From assembly GCA_030600135.1 (NCBI GenBank), contig JAUVMS010000235.1:1-5938 (forward strand): DNA of 5,938 nucleotides, given 5' to 3'. The notes below the pieces were generated by a model. The model worked only from the letters and a program-made list of their open reading frames with translations. It had not been told where the DNA came from and did not search any database. Below, piece by piece: positions 1 through 5,938 of the stretch. The stretch comes from Hyphomicrobiales bacterium (lineage in GTDB: Bacteria > Pseudomonadota > Alphaproteobacteria > Rhizobiales > JAUVMS01). The translations under genes were made by a program, and so were the position numbers. Every line of letters starts with the position of its first letter. Position 1 is the first letter of the stretch.

Positions 1-75
1 ATTGCTGCGTGGGTACCGGTGGCCATCGCCTGTTTCCTATCGCTGACCGCGCTTCTCCATCAGGAGGACGGCTAG
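1..75 (+). CDS. lptG: LptG, LPS export ABC transporter permease (C-terminal fragment)
   Basis: Reading frame 1 is open from the window edge to a TAG stop at 73-75 and gives 24 residues. They start IAAWVPVAIA, continue with a hydrophobic stretch and end LLHQEDG. A final transmembrane helix followed by a short polar tail ending in 'EDG' is the usual end of alphaproteobacterial LptG, the inner-membrane permease that pairs with LptF and the LptB ATPase to lift LPS onto the periplasmic bridge. The family call rests on this short tail plus its position directly upstream of lptD, where lptG is commonly found. The stop overlaps the lptD GTG start by one base (TAGTG), which suggests translational coupling. 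The 5' part lies outside the window. Confidence 0.82.
   Translation: MAAWVPVAIACFLSLTALLHQEDG
62..67 (+). promoter_or_regulatory. Shine-Dalgarno sequence for lptD
   Basis: AGGAGG at 62-67 is a near-perfect ribosome binding site lying inside the last codons of lptG. It is seven bases upstream of the GTG at 75. This fixes the lptD start at 75 and argues against the upstream in-frame GTG at 9, which would lie within lptG and has no such site. Confidence 0.85.
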
Positions 76-2426
76 TGACGCGAGACGCAACACTGCATCG
101 AAGCCCGGCGCCACGGTTGTGCGCGCCGCAAGGGTCTCTATGCGCCTGCGTCCAGAGGCTGGTTAAACCCGTCAGCGTCGCATTTCTCACCCTCATTTTG
201 ACGACCGCAACCAGCGCCCTTTCACCTGCCACGGCCCAGCAACCGTCACTGCTCGACAGCAACATCAATGTCGACACCAATCAGCCCATGCTCTTGCAGG
301 CCGACGAGCTGGTTTATGACAATCAAAACAATCGTGTACGCGCGCGCGGCAACGTCGAAATTTATTTCAACAATTACACATTGCTCGCCGATGAAGTGAT
401 CTACGATCAAGATGCCAACACCCTCGAAGCTGAGGGCAATGTCCGGATCAAGGAGCCCGATGGCGCGATCGTCAACGCTGACCGGATCCGGTTGACCGAC
501 GATTTCCGCGACGGCTTCATCGACTCTCTACGCATTGTGACGAAGGAAGATGCGCGTATCGCAGCAGCCACTGCGACACGCAAGGACGGCGAAACGACCG
601 TGTTCGAGCGGGCCGTCTTCACGCCGTGCAAACCCTGTAAGGACGATCCGGAAAAAGCACCGCTCTGGCAAATCAAGGCGGCAAAGATCATCCACAAACG
701 CAGCGAAGGCAATATTTACTACGAGAATGCTGCGCTCGAGATTTACGGCGTGCCGGTCGCCTGGTTCCCCTATTTCTTCCACGCCGATCCGTCCGTGAAA
801 CGCCGTTCCGGTTTTCTCATTCCAAGCGTCGGTCAGTCCGAAGACTTGGGTTTCATGACATCGCTGCCTTATTTTTGGGCCATCGCGCCGAACATGGATT
901 TCACGTTCGCGCCCCGTTACATGACCAGGCAAGGCGTACTTTGGCAGGGGGAATGGCGACATCGCCTGTCCAATGGCACCTATACCATCGACATGGATGG
1001 CATCTACCAAAAGGAAGGATCACTCGACATGAGCAACGAGGATGTTGCCTTGCTCGAGGACAAATGGCGCGGCAGCGTCGTCACGAAAGGCCTGTTCAGC
1101 CTCGGCTCATGGTGGCAGTACGGCTGGGACGTCACTCTCGAGAGTGATGACACCTATCGGCGTTTTTACAAGCTTGACAACGTCGTGCGCACCGACCGCA
1201 TTTCCAAGATATTTGCCGAAGGCATGAACGATCGAAATTATCTCGGCGCGTACCTGTATCACTTTGGTGGACTACTGGCCGATGATGACTCAAACGCGGA
1301 GTCTCGGGCCCACCCACAAATCGACTACAACTATGTTTTTGCCGACTCCGTTCTGGGTGGCGAACTCAGTTTCGATGCCGATATCACCAGCCTTTCGCGC
1401 GATGATGGGGCCGATAGCAGTAAGCTGATTGCCGAGGTCAAGTGGCGCCGCGAGCTGATCGATGATTTCGGTCAGATCGTTACACCCTTTGCGCGGCTCC
1501 GCGGAGATGTCTACAAGATCTCAAATCACATTGATCCAATCACCGAAATGACAGCCGACAAGGAAACTGTCACACGCGGTATGGCAACTGCCGGCCTCCA
1601 ATACAGCTATCCATTCGTTGCCCATACCGATCGTGCCGCGCACGTCATTGAGCCTGTCGGCCAGATTATCGCTCGCCCCAACGGCATCAATCAGGACGCG
1701 GTGCCGAACGAAGACGCCCAGAGTCTCGTGTTTGATGACACCCTGCTCTTCGATATCGACAAATTCTCTGGCTACGATCGCATTGAGACGGGCGTGCGCG
1801 CCAATGTCGGCCTGCGCTACACGATGCAGCTCTACGATGCCGGCTATATCCGTGCTGTGCTCGGACAGAGCTATCAACTGGCCGGTTCCAATCCGTTTTG
1901 GGAAGGAACCGGGTTGGCAAATCGGCAATCGGACTACGTTGCCGGCCTTTATTTCGAGCCCGCCACCACAATGCGCTTCTTGGCGCAAAGTCGCTTTGAT
2001 CAAGACACCTTCGATTTGGAGCGCATCGACGTGACCGGAAGCGCGTCCTATGGCCCCTTCAGCGGCAGCGTCAATTACGCCTTTACACGCGCAACGCCCA
2101 TCACCGAATTCACAGAAGATCAGCAAGAGGTCATTGCCGCCGCCAACATTCAATTGGCGGAGTATTGGTCCGCCTTTGGATCATTGCGCTACGACATCGA
2201 GGGCCGGCAGCTGTTGACCGACTCCTTGGGAATCCAATACGCGGATGAATGCTTCGTCCTCGCTGTCACATTCAACGAGTCGTACATCAGGGATCGCGAT
2301 GTCGAGCCGGATCGAAGCATCATAGTCCGCTTTGAATTCAAGCATTTGGGCGGCACATCGTTCGAGACCGATGCTGTCAATCAGCTGATTGCAGACACCG
2401 ACACGACGGCGCAGGACGACACTTGA
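75..2426 (+). CDS. lptD: LptD, outer-membrane LPS assembly protein
   Basis: This 783-residue protein is the outer-membrane beta-barrel that, with LptE, inserts LPS into the outer leaflet. The start is GTG at 75, chosen for the AGGAGG at 62-67 and the one-base overlap with the lptG stop. A signal peptide is visible: a long polar n-region, a hydrophobic core at about residues 33-49, and a likely cleavage in ATA|QQ after residue 54. Residues about 72-160 form the LptA/OstA-like domain (LLQADELVYD, then repeated GNV and ADE motifs). Next come a CxxC pair (C185, C188) and the family signature WFPYFF...KRRSGFLIPS at 230-251. The remainder is barrel-like, rich in alternating aromatic and polar residues. 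The only other mature cysteine is C726 in 'DECF', the likely interdomain disulfide partner. An acidic Asp/Thr-rich tail follows the last strand. Length is normal for the family. Confidence 0.96.
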   Translation: MTRDATLHRSPAPRLCAPQGSLCACVQRLVKPVSVAFLTLILTTATSALSPATAQQPSLLDSNINVDTNQPMLLQADELVYDNQNNRVRARGNVEIYFNNYTLLADEVIYDQDANTLEAEGNVRIKEPDGAIVNADRIRLTDDFRDGFIDSLRIVTKEDARIAAATATRKDGETTVFERAVFTPCKPCKDDPEKAPLWQIKAAKIIHKRSEGNIYYENAALEIYGVPVAWFPYFFHADPSVKRRSGFLIPSVGQSEDLGFMTSLPYFWAIAPNMDFTFAPRYMTRQGVLWQGEWRHRLSNGTYTIDMDGIYQKEGSLDMSNEDVALLEDKWRGSVVTKGLFSLGSWWQYGWDVTLESDDTYRRFYKLDNVVRTDRISKIFAEGMNDRNYLGAYLYHFGGLLADDDSNAESRAHPQIDYNYVFADSVLGGELSFDADITSLSRDDGADSSKLIAEVKWRRELIDDFGQIVTPFARLRGDVYKISNHIDPITEMTADKETVTRGMATAGLQYSYPFVAHTDRAAHVIEPVGQIIARPNGINQDAVPNEDAQSLVFDDTLLFDIDKFSGYDRIETGVRANVGLRYTMQLYDAGYIRAVLGQSYQLAGSNPFWEGTGLANRQSDYVAGLYFEPATTMRFLAQSRFDQDTFDLERIDVTGSASYGPFSGSVNYAFTRATPITEFTEDQQEVIAAANIQLAEYWSAFGSLRYDIEGRQLLTDSLGIQYADECFVLAVTFNESYIRDRDVEPDRSIIVRFEFKHLGGTSFETDAVNQLIADTDTTAQDDT

Positions 2427-2579
2427 TCGCGAATTAATTCGGTTCCGTCATTTTACCGACAATCGGCTGTGGAAACTTCAGTTGCAATGCCGCCAAAGCC
2501 GCTAAGCTTGCGGCAGATTGATTCGCGCGATTGCTGATGCGCGCAAACCAAGTCAATTCATTCCGACGTGCGGTGCACG
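2427..2579 (+). other. lptD-surA intergenic region with small inverted repeats
   Basis: This gap is the only non-coding interruption in an otherwise overlapping gene cluster. It contains a 12-bp perfect palindrome (2430-2441) and two short inverted repeats. The first is GCCGC at 2498-2502 with GCGGC at 2510-2514, around a loop containing AAGCTT. The second is GCGCG at 2525-2529 with CGCGC at 2540-2544. Neither is followed by a run of T, so they are not convincing terminators. I see no well-spaced -35/-10 pair. An internal promoter or mRNA processing site for surA is possible but not demonstrated. Confidence 0.4.
2430..2441. repeat. 12-bp perfect palindrome just after lptD
   Basis: CGAATTAATTCG is self-complementary over all 12 bases and begins four bases after the lptD stop codon. 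It could be a binding site for a dimeric regulator acting on surA, or chance. It is not a terminator: the stem has no loop and no T-tract follows. Confidence 0.35.
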
Positions 2580-3734
2580 ATGAAAAATAATCGCTCATAC
2601 ATGACAAAGTTCGGTGGCTGCCGTCAGGCGCGACAAGTTAGCCTCCTCGCCTGGGCGCTTGCGGCAATCCTCGGATCAACCACGACGGCGATGGCAGGTG
2701 GCCAATCCATCTATGCCCTGGTCAATGACGAACCAATTTCCGCATACGATGTACAGCAGCGCGTCAACTTCTTGATGATGGGCTCCAACGCGATAACCAA
2801 ACGCATGCGCAGTGCCATGCGTGCACCCGACATTCAAGAACGCTTCCGCAAGTTCGCCATCAAACACCGCCCGAAAACGCAGGCCGAGATCAAGGCGCTG
2901 CAGCGCAAGTTCGTTGCGCAAATCCGGCGCAACGTCGAGGGCGGCGTGCGCCCCAAGGTTCGCAGCCAAGCCGTTCGTGAGTTGATCAATGAGCGGCTCA
3001 AGTTGCAAGAGGCAAAACGCTTGAGCATTGTCGTCGGCCAAAAGGATGTCGATCAGTACCTGACGGGCCTGGCGAAACGGAACAAGCAGACACTGCCGCA
3101 GTTCAAGCAAACTATGGCCAAGCGGGGCGTGAACATCGCCACGCTCAAGCAGAGACTCAACTCTCAACTGGCCTGGCGCAATGTCATCCGACGTCGCTAT
3201 GGGCGACAGATTTCAATCGGCAACAAGGATATCGACCGCATCATGGCCGGTTCCACCGGAGAGGGCGGGGACGAGGTCGAGTTGCAGCTCCACCGCATTA
3301 CGTTGCCGCTATCCGGCAAGATTGATCAGGCCATCATGGCCGCGCGATTTGCCGATGCCGACAGTCTGCGTCGCAAGTTCAAGTCGTGCAAGAATACAGC
3401 AGCGCTCGCCAAGAGCATCAAGGGCGCCAAATTCCAAAACCTCGGTCGCAAACGCATCGATAGCCTGCCAGTCGATGCTCGTCCTATTCTGCTCGCGGCC
3501 AAACCCGGGCAAATGACGCCTCCCGTCTTTACGACATCGGGTATATACCTTTATGCCGTGTGCGAGCGTCGCACCGTGACGGGCAACAGCAAACAACGGG
3601 TCGCCGCCCGCCAGAAACTCGAGCAGGAGCAGTTTGCCTCATTTGCAAAGAGGTTGCTCAGAGATCTGTGCAATGACGCATTCATCGAATTCCGAGGCGG
3701 CAAGGCGATCAGCCGGCGTTGCGGCGAAGGCTGA
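2580..3734 (+). CDS. surA: SurA-like periplasmic chaperone / parvulin-family protein
   Basis: This 384-residue exported protein is related to SurA, the periplasmic chaperone that escorts outer-membrane proteins, including LptD, to the BAM complex. ATG 2580 is preferred, but ATG 2601 also gives a good signal peptide and neither has a clear Shine-Dalgarno. The hydrophobic core is at about residues 20-33, with cleavage likely in AMA|GG after A39. The SurA N-domain starts with 'IYALVNDEPISAYDVQQRV' (44-62) and resumes at 'VRELINERLKLQEAKRL' (132-148). Between them, about 68-128, is an Arg/Lys-rich, probably helical insertion. A single parvulin-like domain spans about 232-331. Its first His (H238) remains, but the position usually held by His in 'GxH' near the domain end is Tyr (G321-I-Y323), so isomerase activity is doubtful. 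The end ('LLRDLCNDAFIEF') matches SurA C-termini. The last 62 bases overlap pdxA. Confidence 0.88.
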   Translation: MKNNRSYMTKFGGCRQARQVSLLAWALAAILGSTTTAMAGGQSIYALVNDEPISAYDVQQRVNFLMMGSNAITKRMRSAMRAPDIQERFRKFAIKHRPKTQAEIKALQRKFVAQIRRNVEGGVRPKVRSQAVRELINERLKLQEAKRLSIVVGQKDVDQYLTGLAKRNKQTLPQFKQTMAKRGVNIATLKQRLNSQLAWRNVIRRRYGRQISIGNKDIDRIMAGSTGEGGDEVELQLHRITLPLSGKIDQAIMAARFADADSLRRKFKSCKNTAALAKSIKGAKFQNLGRKRIDSLPVDARPILLAAKPGQMTPPVFTTSGIYLYAVCERRTVTGNSKQRVAARQKLEQEQFASFAKRLLRDLCNDAFIEFRGGKAISRRCGEG

Positions 3735-4767
3735 CCCGGAGCGCCCAACAATCAAGCCGCTCGCCCTCACCATGGGCGAGCCGGCCGGTATTGGCCCCGA
3801 CATCACGCTTTCTGCCTGGCAATCACGACGTGATTACGCGCTGCCGGTATTCTGCGTCCTGGGCTCACCCCGCGTTTTTGAGGCACGCGTCCGCACGCTC
3901 GACGTGAATGTGCCGGTAAAACCAGTCGACACACTCGAAGACGTACACAAGGTCTTTGAAACCGCCCTGCCCGTTCTCACCATCGACGACGACTACGACA
4001 GCACTCCTGGCACGCCTTCGGTTGCAGCCGCACCAACTGTGATCAATGCCATCGAGCGAGCTGTTGAATTGATAGCACAACGCCAAGCCTGCGGCGTTGT
4101 CACCAATCCGATTGCCAAAAAAGTGCTTTATGACGCGGGCTTCGCCTTTCCGGGCCACACCGAGTTTCTCGCCCATCTCGCAGGCAAACACTGGGCCGGC
4201 AAGCACACACCGGTGATGATGCTGGCCTCGGACGTTCTTAAGGTCGTGCCGGTCACGGTTCATATACCCCTTGGTAAAGTTGTATCGGCGCTGAAATCCG
4301 AGCTGATCGTCACAACCGCCAAAATCACCGCCCGGTCTCTTGCCCACGAATTCGGCATCGCCAAACCACGCCTCGCCCTCGCGGGTCTAAACCCGCACGC
4401 CGGCGAGGATGGAACGCTTGGTACCGAGGATCGCGACATTGTGGCTCCGGCCATCAAACGACTTCGCGATGAGGGATTTGTGGTGACCGGTCCCCACCCG
4501 GCCGACACCATGTTTCATGCCGCGGCGCGGAAAACCTATGATGCCGCCCTCGCCATGTATCATGACCAGGCCCTGGTCCCGATCAAGACGCTAGCCTTCG
4601 AGCGCGCTGTCAACGTGACGCTTGGACTGCCTTTCGTGCGCACCTCACCCGACCACGGGACGGCGTTCGATATCGTGGGCAAAGGCACCGCCCGACCCGA
4701 CAGCCTCATCGCCGCAATTCGCCTGGCGGGCGAGCTCGCGGCCCGACGGCAAATGGCGACTGCATGA
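3673..4767 (+). CDS. pdxA: PdxA, 4-hydroxythreonine-4-phosphate dehydrogenase
   Basis: This 364-residue enzyme of the DXP-dependent pyridoxal 5'-phosphate pathway oxidises 4-phosphooxy-L-threonine with NAD. The product decarboxylates to 3-amino-2-oxopropyl phosphate, which PdxJ uses. Signatures in order: LTMGEPAGIGPDI (about 32-44), NPIAKK, FPGHTEF (H162), VTVHIPL (H197), GLNPHAGEDG (H242) and MYHDQ (H297). H197, H242 and H297 have exactly the 45- and 55-residue spacing of the E. coli metal ligands H166, H211 and H266. K305, N314 and R323 sit at the substrate-binding spacing of K274, N283 and R292. All catalytic positions are therefore intact. ATG 3673 is the last usual start codon before the conserved N-terminal motif; upstream TTG codons (3634, 3643) would only add non-homologous residues. 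This start gives an N-terminal extension of about 25 residues, coded out of frame inside the end of surA. The Shine-Dalgarno is weak. Confidence 0.96.
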   Translation: MTHSSNSEAARRSAGVAAKADPERPTIKPLALTMGEPAGIGPDITLSAWQSRRDYALPVFCVLGSPRVFEARVRTLDVNVPVKPVDTLEDVHKVFETALPVLTIDDDYDSTPGTPSVAAAPTVINAIERAVELIAQRQACGVVTNPIAKKVLYDAGFAFPGHTEFLAHLAGKHWAGKHTPVMMLASDVLKVVPVTVHIPLGKVVSALKSELIVTTAKITARSLAHEFGIAKPRLALAGLNPHAGEDGTLGTEDRDIVAPAIKRLRDEGFVVTGPHPADTMFHAAARKTYDAALAMYHDQALVPIKTLAFERAVNVTLGLPFVRTSPDHGTAFDIVGKGTARPDSLIAAIRLAGELAARRQMATA

Positions 4768-5612
4768 CGCGGGACGACTTGCCACCTTTGAGGGAGGTTA
4801 TTCGCGAACTCGCATTGAGCGCGCGCAAAAGCCTCGGGCAAAATTTTATTCTCGACCTCAATCTCACGGGCCGCATTGCCCGTGCCGCTGGCGACCTTGC
4901 GGACAAAACGGTGGTTGAAATTGGACCCGGTCCGGGTGGCCTAACGCGTGCATTGCTTAGCGAAGGCGCCGCGCACGTCATCGCCATTGAGCGTGACCGA
5001 CGCGTCGAGCCCGCGTTGCAGGCCATTGCCGCGCACTATCCTCAACAATTGTCGGTCCATTTTGCCGACGCCGTCGACGTCGATTATCGCAACCTCGTCG
5101 ATGGCCCGGCCCAGATCGTCGCCAACTTGCCCTATGGCGCCGCAACGGCGCTCCTCGTGCACTGGCTGACCGAGGATCCCTGGCCGCCCTGGTACGAGCA
5201 AATGACGTTGATGTTTCAAAAGGAGGTGGCGGCACGCATCGTCGCCGAGCCCGGCAACAAGAGCTACGGACGGCTCGCGGTTTTGGCGCAATGGCGAAGC
5301 ACGCCACGCATACTTTTCACTTTACCTCCGCAAGCCTTCACACCGCCACCAAAGGTCGATTCGGCCTTGGTCCAACTTGTCCCGAAGCCGAACCCTGAGC
5401 CCAGCTGCTCGGCCCAAACACTCGGCCGCCTCACCGGCGCGGCCTTCGGTCAACGGCGAAAAATGCTTCGCTCGAGCCTGCGCCAGATAACCTCTGATCC
5501 CGAAGGCCTGCTGGCGGCCGCCGACATCGACCCGACGTGCCGGGCCGAGCAACTCTCTGTCGCACAGTTCTGCCAGTTGGCGCGACACATGGACGAGAAT
5601 GGCGAGAGTTGA
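4764..5612 (+). CDS. rsmA: RsmA/KsgA, 16S rRNA dimethyladenosine transferase
   Basis: This 282-residue cytoplasmic enzyme uses S-adenosylmethionine to dimethylate the two adjacent adenines in the 3'-terminal helix of 16S rRNA (A1518/A1519 in E. coli), a late check on small-subunit assembly. Visible motifs: ARKSLGQNFILD (20-31); SAM-binding motif I EIGPGPGGLT (52-61); the acidic ribose contact E76 in AIERD; FADAVDVD with D102; the catalytic NLPY (121-124); FTPPPKVDS (192-200); and the C-terminal-domain signature FGQRRKMLRSSLR (228-240). Length is close to the E. coli protein (273). The ATG overlaps the pdxA TGA in an ATGA, with no strong Shine-Dalgarno of its own, so translation is probably coupled to pdxA. 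Loss of KsgA gives kasugamycin resistance in other bacteria. No residues appear to be missing. Confidence 0.97.
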   Translation: MTRDDLPPLREVIRELALSARKSLGQNFILDLNLTGRIARAAGDLADKTVVEIGPGPGGLTRALLSEGAAHVIAIERDRRVEPALQAIAAHYPQQLSVHFADAVDVDYRNLVDGPAQIVANLPYGAATALLVHWLTEDPWPPWYEQMTLMFQKEVAARIVAEPGNKSYGRLAVLAQWRSTPRILFTLPPQAFTPPPKVDSALVQLVPKPNPEPSCSAQTLGRLTGAAFGQRRKMLRSSLRQITSDPEGLLAAADIDPTCRAEQLSVAQFCQLARHMDENGES

Positions 5613-5615
5613 GCG

Positions 5616-5638
5616 GCATTGGGTTGACTGCCCAATGC
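5616..5638 (+). terminator. Hairpin after rsmA, possible operon terminator
   Basis: GCATTGGG (5616-5623) and CCCAATGC (5631-5638) form a perfect 8-bp stem with a 7-base loop, starting three bases after the rsmA stop. Two more outer pairs can form past a G-G mismatch. The position, at the end of a run of co-directional genes facing a convergent gene, fits transcription termination. No T-tract follows, so it may instead be a weak terminator or an mRNA 3'-end stabiliser. Confidence 0.5.
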
Positions 5639-5707
5639 GGCGACGTCGCTTGCTGTCGAGACAGTCCCAATTTCAAGCGAACCAAACAAGGCGGAGAATA
5701 ACCCTGC

Positions 5708-5727
5708 CGAACCGACACTCCGGTTCG
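5708..5727. terminator. Second hairpin in the convergent intergenic region
   Basis: CGAACCG (5708-5714) and CGGTTCG (5721-5727) form a 7-bp stem with a 6-base loop, 33 bases beyond the stop of the minus-strand gene. It could serve as that gene's terminator, or as a bidirectional pair with the hairpin at 5616-5638. Neither side carries a real T-tract, so the call is tentative. Confidence 0.35.
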
Positions 5728-5760
5728 CACGCACCCTCCAACCCCCCAGATGCGTAAATG

Positions 5761-5938
5761 TCAGGAAAGGTAGCCCTGGTAAGAGAGGTAAATACCCAGC
5801 GCGGCCATGAGCAAGCCGGGAACGCGCAAGACCGCTATCTGGTCGATCATGGTGCTCCCTATGGATTTCATAGGGCCAGGCAGTGTCATGCGGGCGATAC
5901 CGGCGAAATCGGCCAGCCATCCAAAAATCGTTATGATC
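5761..5938 (-). CDS. Small predicted membrane protein of unknown function (C-terminal part)
   Basis: The minus strand is open from the window edge (last full codon 5937-5935) to a TGA at 5763-5761, giving 58 residues. I do not recognise the family. Two hydrophobic segments are visible: 'IITIFGWLADFAGIA' (residues 1-15) and 'VPGLLMAALGIYLSYQGYL' (39-57). A short loop containing LPGPMKS joins them, which looks like a two-helix membrane hairpin ending a small protein. Regularly placed Gly and aromatic residues in the second segment, and good coding composition, support this frame over the overlapping longer minus-strand frame, which is Arg/His/Pro-rich and runs into rsmA. The gene faces the lpt-rsmA cluster and ends 148 bases from rsmA, so it is a separate transcription unit. 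Its start is probably outside the window. An internal ATG at 5850, preceded by AGGGAG, could alternatively start a 29-residue peptide. Confidence 0.6.
   Translation of the reverse strand, partial: IITIFGWLADFAGIARMTLPGPMKSIGSTMIDQIAVLRVPGLLMAALGIYLSYQGYLS

Noticed and set aside
9..74. In-frame GTG at 9 as the lptD start (805-residue product)
   Set aside because: It lies inside lptG, has no ribosome binding site, and adds 22 residues ahead of the signal peptide. GTG 75 has AGGAGG at ideal spacing.
140..166. ATG at 140 preceded by AAGGG as another lptD start
   Set aside because: It is in a different frame and reaches a TAA after eight codons. No evidence of a frameshift was found.
528..1010. 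160-codon minus-strand frame inside lptD
   Set aside because: Same reasoning: shadow of lptD with no start signal or recognisable motif.
1521..2153. 210-codon open frame on the minus strand inside lptD
   Set aside because: It is antisense to the strongly supported LptD barrel. Its product resembles no family I recognise, and long antisense frames are common in GC-rich genes.
2482..2510. TTGCAA as a -35 box for a surA promoter
   Set aside because: At 17-base spacing the sequence is AGCTTG, which does not resemble a -10 element.
2568..2579. GTG at 2568 as the surA start
   Set aside because: It has no ribosome binding site and adds only four residues to an already adequate signal peptide. ATG 2580 or 2601 is more likely.
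3634..3672. TTG at 3634 as the pdxA start
   Set aside because: A rare start codon that would lengthen the overlap with surA to about 100 bases and add residues not expected in PdxA. ATG 3673 is sufficient.
5450..5920. 156-codon minus-strand frame spanning the right intergenic region into rsmA
   Set aside because: It is Arg/His/Pro-rich and overlaps the conserved end of rsmA by more than 160 bases. The neighbouring minus-strand frame ending at 5761 has far more protein-like composition.

Overview
This window is a core housekeeping segment from a Gram-negative bacterium, most likely an alphaproteobacterium and possibly of the Hyphomicrobiales/Rhizobiales type. Three things suggest this: the gene order lptG-lptD-surA-pdxA-rsmA; the alphaproteobacterial form of LptD, with a CxxC pair near residue 185 and a single 'DECF' cysteine near the C-terminus; and a SurA-like protein with an Arg/Lys-rich insertion and a degenerate parvulin domain. 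Base composition looks moderately GC-rich and even throughout. No mobile element, tRNA, rRNA, CRISPR array or phage gene is visible.

Layout. Bases 1-75 hold the last 24 codons of lptG (LPS export permease). The TAG stop overlaps the GTG start of lptD by one base, and a strong Shine-Dalgarno (AGGAGG) lies seven bases upstream of that start. lptD (75-2426) encodes the outer-membrane LPS translocon. A gap of about 150 bases (2427-2579) carries a 12-bp palindrome and two weak inverted repeats. surA (about 2580-3734) encodes a periplasmic chaperone for outer-membrane proteins. It overlaps pdxA (3673-4767, vitamin B6 synthesis) by 62 bases, and pdxA overlaps rsmA/ksgA (4764-5612, 16S rRNA dimethyladenosine transferase) by four bases (ATGA). 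After rsmA comes a convergent intergenic region (5613-5760) with two hairpins. The window ends with the C-terminal part of a minus-strand gene for a small, probably membrane-embedded protein of unknown function (5761 to the edge).

How the genes fit together. LptG helps extract LPS from the inner membrane, LptD inserts it into the outer leaflet, and SurA is the family of chaperone known to deliver LptD and other beta-barrels to the assembly machinery. The first three genes therefore form an envelope-biogenesis unit. pdxA and rsmA are metabolic and ribosome-maturation genes that commonly sit in the same operon and appear translationally coupled here by their overlaps.

I found no convincing new biological system. 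The points most worth a second look are the small unknown membrane protein at the right edge, the long out-of-frame surA/pdxA overlap, and the probably catalytically dead, insertion-bearing SurA.
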